Below the pieces are notes generated by a model. It was given only the letters and a program-made list of their open reading frames with translations. It was not told the DNA's origin and did not search any database. Shown one piece after another: positions 1-4,922 of a DNA stretch of 8,124 nucleotides. Source of the DNA: Rhodoluna sp. (GTDB lineage: Bacteria > Actinomycetota > Actinomycetes > Actinomycetales > Microbacteriaceae); NCBI GenBank assembly GCA_017984715.1, contig JAGNYY010000028.1:1-8124 (forward strand), written 5' to 3'. The translations under genes were made by a program, and so were the position numbers. Positions within the stretch are counted from its first letter, which is position 1; every line of letters starts with the position of its first letter.

Positions 1-536
1 CCGACGCAGTAATGCTTTCGGGCGAAACTTCAGTAGGTAAGTGGCCAGTGGAGACAGTTGAGGCTATGGCTCGCATCATCGAGTCAACCGAGGAGAACGG
101 CCTAGACCGTATTCCAGCACTTGGCACCCGCCCTCACACCCACTCAGGTGCAGTTTCATTGGCAGCCGTTGAGATCGCCGAGCTTCTTGGTTCGCGTTAT
201 GTTGCAGTGTTTACCGAATCGGGTGACTCGCTTCGCCGTGTGTCACGTCTGCGTTCATCGGTTCCAACTCTTGCGTTCACTCCAAGCGAGACCGTTCGAA
301 ACCGTCTTTCACTTGTATGGGGTGCCCACACCTTCCTAGTGGCATCGGTCAAGCACACAGATGAAATGATGCACCAGGTTGATGAAATCGTTCTTGCCGA
401 AGGCCTAGCCAAGCAGGGCGAAGAAGTCGTCGTGGTTGCCGGAACCCCTCCAGGCATCCCAGGTTCAACCAACAGCCTTCGCGTTCACCGCGTTGGTGAC
501 GCCGTAAATGGCGCAGCTCCTGGTTACAAGAGCTAA
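1..536 (+). CDS. pyk: Pyruvate kinase, C-terminal part (5' end outside window)
   Basis: Pyruvate kinase transfers phosphate from phosphoenolpyruvate to ADP at the end of glycolysis, in the cytoplasm. The reading frame enters at the left edge; the first complete codons (from base 3) read DAVMLSGET, the conserved pyruvate kinase signature at the end of the catalytic barrel. The rest is the C-terminal allosteric domain. It includes a stretch with VAVFTESGDSLRRVSRLRS and ends with the glycine/proline-rich GTPPGIPGSTN segment followed by LRVHRVGD, typical of the PK C-terminal fold. About 177 residues are visible of a usual 470-490, so the start, B domain and most active-site residues lie upstream. 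The ATG at base 12 is an internal methionine, not the start. The gene ends in TAA just before a strong hairpin. Leucine codons are mainly CTT and CTA, as in rpsA, which suggests high expression. Family assignment is secure. Confidence 0.97.
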   Translation, partial: DAVMLSGETSVGKWPVETVEAMARIIESTEENGLDRIPALGTRPHTHSGAVSLAAVEIAELLGSRYVAVFTESGDSLRRVSRLRSSVPTLAFTPSETVRNRLSLVWGAHTFLVASVKHTDEMMHQVDEIVLAEGLAKQGEEVVVVAGTPPGIPGSTNSLRVHRVGDAVNGAAPGYKS

Positions 537-552
537 ACAGACCAAACAGGTT

Positions 553-590
553 AAAAGAAAAGACCCCGGGAGAGATCCTGGGGTCTTTTA
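553..590. terminator. Bidirectional intrinsic terminator between pyk and tRNA-Leu
   Basis: Bases 558-571 pair with 576-589 to give a 14-bp stem (one G-U pair) closed by a GAGA tetraloop; the core is GACCCC against GGGGTC. On the + strand it is followed by only TTTTA. On the - strand the RNA would continue through TTTTCTTTT, a better U-tract. The element lies 21 bp after the pyk stop and 10 bp beyond the tRNA 3' end, so it probably ends both convergent transcripts. The hairpin is seen directly; the termination role is inferred. Confidence 0.85.
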
Positions 591-599
591 CTGTTTACG

Positions 600-680
600 T
601 GCCGAAGGCGGGACTTGAACCCGCACTCCTTTCGGAAAAGCATTTTGAGTGCTCCGCGTCTGCCATTTCGCCACTTCGGC
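600..680 (-). tRNA. tRNA-Leu (anticodon CAA)
   Basis: The reverse strand folds into a complete class II tRNA. The acceptor stem GCCGAAG pairs with CTTCGGC, followed by an A discriminator encoded at base 600. The D-arm has a GCG/CGC stem. The anticodon stem GAGCA/TGCTT holds loop CTCAAAA, giving anticodon CAA, which reads UUG. The long variable arm (TCC-GAAA-GGA) is typical of leucine and serine tRNAs. The T-arm is GCGGG-TTCAAGT-CCCGC. The 3' CCA is not encoded (the bases after the discriminator read CGT), so it must be added by the CCA-adding enzyme. The gene is convergent with pyk and divergent from the response regulator gene. Confidence 0.96.
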
Positions 681-687
681 TTGTTGT

Positions 688-705
688 AACTAGAAGATTC
701 TAGTT
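688..705. repeat. 18-bp inverted repeat in the tRNA-Leu / pdtaR divergent spacer
   Basis: The sequence AACTAGAAGATTCTAGTT consists of perfect 8-bp arms (AACTAGAA / TTCTAGTT) around a 2-bp GA centre. This is the size of a site for a dimeric DNA-binding protein. It overlaps the proposed -10 of tRNA-Leu and lies 50 bp before the response regulator start. The symmetry is seen directly. An operator role is only a possibility; the arms are AT-rich and could arise by chance. Confidence 0.5.
697..702 (-). promoter_or_regulatory. Putative -10 element of tRNA-Leu
   Basis: On the reverse strand these bases read TAGAAT, five of six matches to TATAAT. The position predicts a start near base 690 and a leader of about 10 nt before the mature tRNA. 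The -35 region (TTATCT at a 17-bp spacing) is weak. The element sits inside the palindrome at 688-705. Assigned by consensus and spacing only. Confidence 0.45.
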
Positions 706-742
706 GATTCGCGCGCGTTAGATAAATCGAACCGATATCGAA

Positions 743-748
743 TAAGGT
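743..748 (+). promoter_or_regulatory. Putative -10 (TAAGGT) close to the pdtaR start
   Basis: TAAGGT fits the actinobacterial TAnnnT -10 pattern and lies 7 nt before the ATG, so transcription could begin at or next to the start codon. The same bases contain AAGG with 8 nt spacing, which could instead be a weak ribosome-binding site. The sequence does not decide between the two. Confidence 0.3.
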
Positions 749-755
749 TGTCGCC

Positions 756-1349
756 ATGGCAGATGTAGTAGCAAAACGCAGAGTTGTCGTCGCTGAAGAC
801 GAGTCACTGATTCGTATGGACGTTGTTGAGACCTTGCGAGAACACGGTTTCGATGTGGTCGCCGAAGTTGGTGATGGCGCTCTCGCCGTCGCAGCCGTAA
901 TCGAGCACAAGCCTGACCTTGTGGTCATGGACATCAAGATGCCAAACATGGATGGTCTAACTGCTGCCGAGCAGATGGCAGACCAAAAAGTTGCCATCGT
1001 CTTGCTCACAGCCTTCAGCCAGAAAGAGCTCGTGGACCGAGCAAACCAGGCTGGTGCGATGGCATACGTGGTGAAACCGTTCACCCCAAACGACCTGATG
1101 CCAGCCGTTGAAATCGCACTAAGTCGTCACTCTCAACTAATTGCTCTTGAGCACGAGATTTCAGACCTCAACGAGCGCTTCGAGACAAGAAAGCTCGTTG
1201 ACCGTGCAAAGGGTTTGCTAAACGAGAAGATGAACTTGACTGAGCCAGAGGCGTTCCGCTGGATTCAAAAGGCGTCGATGGACCGTCGATTGACTATGCA
1301 AGAAGTGGCGCAGACCGTGATCGAACAGCTCGGCGCGCCAAAGGCATAA
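756..1349 (+). CDS. pdtaR: ANTAR-domain response regulator, PdtaR-like
   Basis: This is a 197-residue two-component response regulator predicted to act on RNA (transcription antitermination) rather than DNA. The receiver domain (about 9-125) has the expected acidic residue D15, phospho-acceptor D59 in VVMDIKMP, T85, and K107 in VKPF. A helical linker (LIALEHEISDLNERF) leads to an ANTAR domain at about 130-192. That domain shows the hallmark RAKGLL and the downstream EAFRWIQKASMDRRLTMQEVA pattern. Receiver-plus-ANTAR order and length match M. tuberculosis PdtaR (Rv1626), which is phosphorylated by the sensor kinase PdtaS. No kinase gene is in this window; in mycobacteria it is also elsewhere. 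The position between pyk and polA matches the mycobacterial order. The ATG is preceded by AAGG at 8 nt. The gene converges on the thioesterase with 12 bp between stops. Family is confident; the symbol rests on architecture and synteny. Confidence 0.93.
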   Translation: MADVVAKRRVVVAEDESLIRMDVVETLREHGFDVVAEVGDGALAVAAVIEHKPDLVVMDIKMPNMDGLTAAEQMADQKVAIVLLTAFSQKELVDRANQAGAMAYVVKPFTPNDLMPAVEIALSRHSQLIALEHEISDLNERFETRKLVDRAKGLLNEKMNLTEPEAFRWIQKASMDRRLTMQEVAQTVIEQLGAPKA

Positions 1350-1361
1350 GCCAAGCTTGAT

Positions 1362-1793
1362 TTAGCTCTTATCTTTCAGGAAGTTTGTGATGCGAATCGT
1401 CGAAAGACGACGTTCCTGATCGTCAACACAAACAATCTCGTGGATGGTTAGCGACCGCCCAAGCTGCAAAGCTTTACAAGTTGCGGTAACCATGCCTTCA
1501 GTAGCTGAACGTGAGTGTGAGGCATTCACCTCAATGCCGACTGCCACCTTGCCCAGTGTGTGAGCCCAAACGTTAGCCGAAAAACTGCCGAGACTCTCAG
1601 CAAGCACCACATAAGCGCCACCGTGAACGTATCCCAATGGCTGCGTGTTGCCGAGCACCGGCATGGTAGCAACAGAGCGTTCTGCGCTAAGTTCGAGCAA
1701 CTCGAAGCCCATTTTGTCAGCCAGTGCGCCCATTCCGCGAAGCTCTAGAAGTTCCGCTGCCTCAGGGCTGAGTTTTGGTGATGACTTAGTCAA
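1362..1793 (-). CDS. Hotdog-fold thioesterase (PaaI/YdiI-like)
   Basis: The protein is predicted to hydrolyse acyl-CoA thioesters; the physiological substrate cannot be told from sequence. Starting at TTG (base 1793) gives 143 residues, the usual single-hotdog size. The start is supported by GCAGGAG 6 nt upstream. An open frame continues to an ATG at 1964, but this would add 57 residues unlike the family and would lie antisense to the first part of polA. Seen in the sequence: GNTQPLGYVHGGAYVVLAESLGS (residues about 48-70), carrying the family HGG motif (H57) and the likely catalytic E66, and the GIEVNASHSRSA stretch (86-97), which matches the GxExxxxH region of MenI/YdiI-type enzymes. Those enzymes act on DHNA-CoA or benzoyl-type CoA esters, so a role in menaquinone synthesis or general CoA-ester turnover is possible. 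The gene is divergent from polA across a 45-bp spacer. Confidence 0.88.
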   Translation of the reverse strand: MTKSSPKLSPEAAELLELRGMGALADKMGFELLELSAERSVATMPVLGNTQPLGYVHGGAYVVLAESLGSFSANVWAHTLGKVAVGIEVNASHSRSATEGMVTATCKALQLGRSLTIHEIVCVDDQERRLSTIRITNFLKDKS

Positions 1794-1822
1794 GTGCTGC
1801 TCCTGCTTTAGGTCGGTCGGGC

Positions 1823-1828
1823 AAAGTA
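1823..1828 (-). promoter_or_regulatory. Putative -10 (TACTTT) of the thioesterase gene
   Basis: Read on the reverse strand, TACTTT fits TAnnnT and would give a start near base 1816. The resulting 5' leader of about 23 nt would include the GCAGGAG ribosome-binding site before the TTG start. It overlaps the proposed polA -10 on the other strand by two bases. Consensus-based and tentative. Confidence 0.3.
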
Positions 1829-1832
1829 GGCT
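1827..1832 (+). promoter_or_regulatory. Putative -10 (TAGGCT) of polA, possible leaderless start
   Basis: TAGGCT is a common actinobacterial -10 form and lies 6 nt before the polA ATG, which places the expected transcription start on the A of the start codon. AGTAGG (1825-1830) could alternatively be a Shine-Dalgarno site at 8 nt. No good -35 is visible at 16-18 bp. Confidence 0.4.
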
Positions 1833-1838
1833 TGCCTC

Positions 1839-4544
1839 ATGAACGCTAACCAAAAGCCTACTCTGCTGCTCATTGACGGGCACTCGCTTGCCTTTAGAGC
1901 GTTCTATGCACTCAGCCCAGACAGCTTCAAGACCCCCGATGGTCAGCACACAAATGCCGTACACGGCTTTATCTCAATGCTTCTCAACATTCTCGGCGCC
2001 GAAAAGCCGACCCACTTGGCTGTGGCGTTCGACCTATCGCGCAGTTCCTTCCGCACCGAAGAGTATCCCGAATACAAGGGCACCCGCGGTGAGACCCCGC
2101 CCGAATTCAATGGCCAGACCGAACTGCTCCGTGAAGCCCTAACCGCGATGAACATCAAGACCATCACTCGTGAGAACTACGAGGCAGATGACATCCTTGC
2201 CAGTCTGGCCGATCAGAGCGGCGAGAAGGGGTTTAACGTTTTCGTGGTCTCTGGAGACCGCGACACCTTCCAGTTAATATCTGACTCAACCACGATTCTT
2301 TATCCGGTCAAGGGAGTGCTGAACCTCGCCCGCATGGATGACGCCGCGGTGCTCGAGAAGTACGGCATTCACGCCAAGCAGTACCCAGACCTTGCAGCGC
2401 TGGTTGGGGAAACCTCGGATAACCTGCCGGGCATCCCTGGTGTTGGCCCAAAGACCGCCGCCAAGTGGCTGCAAGCGCACGGTGACCTGGCTGGTGTCCT
2501 GGAAGCAGCCGAGAGCATCTCTGGCAAGGTTGGCGAAAGCCTTCGTGAGCATCGAGAGCTTGCCGTTCGAAACCGTCGACTAAACCACCTGGTCCGTGAT
2601 CTTGACTTTGATTTCACCCAGGATGATCTTCTGCTCGGCGGGGTTGACGAAACCCAAGTGCGCGAAGTCTTTGCCAAACTACATTTCAAATCGCTAACCG
2701 AGCGTGTTCTGCGTGCCAGGGGAGTGACCCCAGGTTCGGCAACTGCCACGGACGCCAAACAAGCCTTCGCCGAGGCCTTCGGAGAAGACGTCGAGCTTCC
2801 TACCGCCAAGGTGCACGCACCCGTAGAACTGCCTGAAAGCGAGTCGGTCACGCTAGCCGAGGCCAAGGAATGGCTTCTCACTCAAGTGGGCACCATCGGC
2901 GCCAGCTTTGAGTTGACCGCCGGAGGCGTCACCTCCATCGGCCTCGCGACCGAAACGGTGCGCAAATATGCTGCCGTGTCCTCGACGGCCGAGTTGAATG
3001 AAGTATTGGGAGCATGGCTAACCGACCCAACCTGCCAGAAGGCCATCTTTGGCGCTAAAGACGTGACCAAGAGCCTGCTCGATTTCGGGATCAAGTTAGA
3101 TGGCGTCAACTACGACCCACTATTGCTTGCCTACCTTCTGAACCCGGTTCGACGCGGTTATGACCTGGATGATGTTGCACTTGAATATCTCGGCCTGTCG
3201 GTAACCCGATCAGACCCAAATCAATTAGTCGCCGAAGAAACCACGGATGCCAGCCTTGACGCATGGCTATCGCTGGTAATTGCAGAACGCCTTTACCCGC
3301 AGGTCGAAGCAGAAGACCAGCTGCGCGTCTACGGCGAAGTTGAACTGCCGACCAACAGCGCACTTGCCCGGATGGAACATCTCGGTGTTGCCGTAGACGT
3401 GCCGAAACTAGAGGCGCTGTTTGATCGCCTCTCGACAGAGGTCGCCGAGGTGGCTCAGAAGGCCTACGCAATCATCGGTCGTGAAATTAACCTGGCCTCT
3501 CCAAAGCAGTTGCAGACTGTGCTTTTCGACGAACTGGGCATGACCGGCACCAAGCAGGTAAAAACAGGCTTCTCGACAAACGCAGCAGCACTCAACGAAC
3601 TTTTCGAACAGACTCAGCACCCGTTCCTGGAACGCCTTCTAGAACACAGAGAAGCGACCAAAATTCGCCAAATCGTCGAAACCATGTTGAAGTCGGTGGG
3701 CTCAGATGGCCGCATCCACACAAACTACGTTCAGACCGGAACTTCAACGGGCCGCCTTTCTTCGGAAAGTCCAAACCTGCAGAACATTCCAATCAAGAGC
3801 GAACGAGGCCGCGAAATTCGCGACGCGTTCATCGTTGGTTCTGGGTTCGAAACGCTTCTCACCGCTGACTACTCACAGATTGAAATGCGCATCATGGCGC
3901 ATCTTTCCGAGGATGAAGGGATAATCGAAGCCTTCAAAACCGGAGAAGACCTGCACCGATTTGTGGGTGCTCGCATCTTTGGTGTCGAACCGAGCGAGGT
4001 TACCAACGCCATGCGTTCCAAGGTAAAAGCAATGAGCTACGGCTTGGTCTACGGTCTCAGCGAATACGGCTTGGCTAAGCAGTTGAGAATTCCAAACGCC
4101 GAAGCGAAACAGTTGATGGCCGATTACTTTGCCCGTTTTGGGGGAGTGCGACGTTATCTGGCAAGCGTCGTGGATGAGGCCAAAACGCTCGGCTTCACCC
4201 GCACCGTGTATGGTCGCCGTCGTCCCTTTGAAGACCTAAACAGCAAGCTATTCCAAGTTCGAGAGAACGCGCGCCGAGCAGCACTAAATGCACCTATCCA
4301 AGGCACAGCCGCCGACATCATGAAGCTCGCCATGACTCGCATCGACCAGAAGATGATTGAGGCAAATTTGAAGAGCCGCATGCTCTTGCAAGTACATGAC
4401 GAATTGGTATTCGAAGTGGCAGCCGGGGAACTCGAATGGCTTCAGGCAATCGTGGTTCGCGAAATGGAACAAGTGGTTGAGCTATCTGTTCCGCTAGACG
4501 TTCACATCGGAATTGGGCGAAGCTGGGATGAGGCCGCTCACTAG
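1839..4544 (+). CDS. polA: DNA polymerase I (active 5' nuclease, decayed proofreading domain)
   Basis: PolA removes RNA primers and fills gaps during lagging-strand replication and excision repair. The 901-residue length is close to M. tuberculosis PolA. The 5'-3' nuclease domain (about 1-295) keeps the metal ligands: D13, D65, EADD at 115-118, SGDRD with D140/D142, and ETSDNLPGIPGVG at 191-203 (E191 stands where E. coli has Asp). The central domain (about 335-490) has the fold-length of the 3'-5' exonuclease but lacks the catalytic carboxylates: ASFELT replaces the DxE motif, and no clear ExoII or ExoIII aspartates are seen. It is therefore predicted to lack proofreading, as in mycobacterial PolA and Taq. 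The polymerase domain (about 500-901) has motif A DYSQIEMR (D677), the O-helix RSKVKAMSYGLVYG (R726, K730, Y734, Y738) and motif C VHDE (D854, E855). The ATG is the first start that gives the family N-terminus. The stop overlaps the next gene. Confidence 0.98.
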   Translation: MNANQKPTLLLIDGHSLAFRAFYALSPDSFKTPDGQHTNAVHGFISMLLNILGAEKPTHLAVAFDLSRSSFRTEEYPEYKGTRGETPPEFNGQTELLREALTAMNIKTITRENYEADDILASLADQSGEKGFNVFVVSGDRDTFQLISDSTTILYPVKGVLNLARMDDAAVLEKYGIHAKQYPDLAALVGETSDNLPGIPGVGPKTAAKWLQAHGDLAGVLEAAESISGKVGESLREHRELAVRNRRLNHLVRDLDFDFTQDDLLLGGVDETQVREVFAKLHFKSLTERVLRARGVTPGSATATDAKQAFAEAFGEDVELPTAKVHAPVELPESESVTLAEAKEWLLTQVGTIGASFELTAGGVTSIGLATETVRKYAAVSSTAELNEVLGAWLTDPTCQKAIFGAKDVTKSLLDFGIKLDGVNYDPLLLAYLLNPVRRGYDLDDVALEYLGLSVTRSDPNQLVAEETTDASLDAWLSLVIAERLYPQVEAEDQLRVYGEVELPTNSALARMEHLGVAVDVPKLEALFDRLSTEVAEVAQKAYAIIGREINLASPKQLQTVLFDELGMTGTKQVKTGFSTNAAALNELFEQTQHPFLERLLEHREATKIRQIVETMLKSVGSDGRIHTNYVQTGTSTGRLSSESPNLQNIPIKSERGREIRDAFIVGSGFETLLTADYSQIEMRIMAHLSEDEGIIEAFKTGEDLHRFVGARIFGVEPSEVTNAMRSKVKAMSYGLVYGLSEYGLAKQLRIPNAEAKQLMADYFARFGGVRRYLASVVDEAKTLGFTRTVYGRRRPFEDLNSKLFQVRENARRAALNAPIQGTAADIMKLAMTRIDQKMIEANLKSRMLLQVHDELVFEVAAGELEWLQAIVVREMEQVVELSVPLDVHIGIGRSWDEAAH
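4525..4533 (+). promoter_or_regulatory. Ribosome-binding site for ptsH inside the polA end
   Basis: GGGATGAGG includes TGAGG ending 10 nt before the GTG at 4544. It supports GTG as the start and indicates that HPr is translated from the polA transcript, coupled through the TAGTG stop/start overlap. Confidence 0.55.
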
Positions 4545-4810
4545 TGGTCAAGGAAACGATCTCGATCAAGGCGGCAGAAGGTTTGCACGCTCGCCCGGCC
4601 GCAGAGTTTGTTCGAATCGCGGCAACGACCGGTCACACCGTCTTGATCAACAAAAGTAATGGCGCCAAGGTGCGAGGTGACAGCATTCTGTCGCTGTTGA
4701 GTCTGGGCGTGAAACATGGCGAAAAACTCACCATCGAGGTCACCGGGCCTGATGAAGATTCCGTGATCCAGAGCCTAATTACCGTTGTTTCGGGTCCAAA
4801 TAACCGCTAG
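4544..4810 (+). CDS. ptsH: HPr-family phosphocarrier protein
   Basis: HPr relays phosphate from enzyme I to sugar-specific EIIA proteins of the PTS in the cytoplasm. The 88-residue length is standard. The active-site motif GLHARPAA places the phosphorylated histidine at residue 15, as in other HPr proteins. The second conserved region, GDSILSLLSLGV, aligns S47 with the regulatory Ser46 of Bacillus HPr (one extra residue in between). Actinobacteria generally lack HPr kinase, so Ser phosphorylation is unlikely. Start GTG at 4544 shares its G with the polA stop (TAGTG), has a TGAGG site upstream, and is the only start giving a full HPr. No other PTS gene is in the window, so its partners lie elsewhere. 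A stand-alone signalling or DHA-kinase-linked HPr role is an alternative, but nothing here supports it. Confidence 0.95.
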   Translation: MVKETISIKAAEGLHARPAAEFVRIAATTGHTVLINKSNGAKVRGDSILSLLSLGVKHGEKLTIEVTGPDEDSVIQSLITVVSGPNNR

Positions 4811-4813
4811 GCT
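4785..4813 (+). promoter_or_regulatory. Putative rpsA promoter overlapping the ptsH end
   Basis: TTGTTT (4785-4790), a 17-bp spacer and TAGGCT (4808-4813) form a reasonable housekeeping-sigma promoter; the -10 contains the ptsH stop codon. The predicted start near base 4820 gives a 5' leader of about 103 nt. Spacing and consensus only. Confidence 0.5.
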
Positions 4814-4819
4814 AGAGAA

Positions 4820-4835
4820 GCATGTTTTTTCATGC
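4820..4835 (+). other. Small hairpin at the predicted 5' end of the rpsA leader
   Basis: GCATG (4820-4824) pairs with CATGC (4831-4835) around a loop of six T. The stem begins at the predicted transcription start, so it could protect the mRNA 5' end. It is not a normal terminator because the T-run is in the loop, not after the stem. Confidence 0.4.
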
Positions 4836-4917
4836 AACACCTATCCGTTGTTGCGATGGAATCCAAAGGAAAATCCTTGGCTTTGTCGCGACCCTAGAAA
4901 TGCCCGTTAAGAGATAA
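4822..4917 (+). CDS. Possible 31-residue leader ORF upstream of rpsA
   Basis: An ATG at 4822, about two bases after the predicted rpsA transcription start, opens a 31-codon frame. The frame ends in TAA five bases before the rpsA TTG. The peptide begins MFFHATPIRCC and ends MPVKR. It has two adjacent cysteines, but no run of one amino acid of the kind used by attenuators, and no recognisable domain or signal peptide. There is no Shine-Dalgarno site at normal spacing, so it would need leaderless-type initiation. An open frame of this length is not rare by chance, so the coding call is weak; position and end near rpsA are the only support. Confidence 0.2.
   Translation: MFFHATPIRCCDGIQRKILGFVATLEMPVKR
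4863..4880 (+). other. Second hairpin in the rpsA leader
   Basis: CCAAAGGA (4863-4870) pairs with TCCTTGG (4874-4880) over an AAA loop with one bulged A, giving about 7 bp. The short palindrome GTCGCGAC (4885-4892) follows. The stem lies about 45 nt before the rpsA start and could present a site for translational feedback; no known motif is recognised. Confidence 0.35.
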
Positions 4918-4922
4918 ATACA

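Noticed and set aside
12..14. ATG at base 12 as the start of a small gene
   Set aside because: The conserved DAV residues upstream are in the same frame and belong to the pyruvate kinase signature, so this ATG is internal.
727..742. TCGAAC-CGAT-ATCGAA as an SOS box before pdtaR
   Set aside because: The left half resembles the actinobacterial box, but the right half should read GTTCGA; the match is poor.
551..1084. 177-codon open frame on the minus strand
   Set aside because: It runs antisense to pdtaR and through tRNA-Leu, and its Ser/Thr/Arg-rich translation has no family features; it is a shadow frame.
1794..1964. Upstream extension of the thioesterase frame to an ATG at 1964
   Set aside because: The extra 57 residues do not resemble the family, lie antisense to the polA 5' end, and a TTG at 1793 with GCAGGAG gives the normal length.
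2369..2881. 170-codon minus-strand frame inside polA
   Set aside because: Low-complexity Ser/Arg composition typical of a reverse shadow of a coding gene, with no independent start signals.
4820..4835. GCATG-T6-CATGC as a ptsH terminator
   Set aside because: The T-run is the loop rather than following the stem, and the stem is only 5 bp; not a normal intrinsic terminator.
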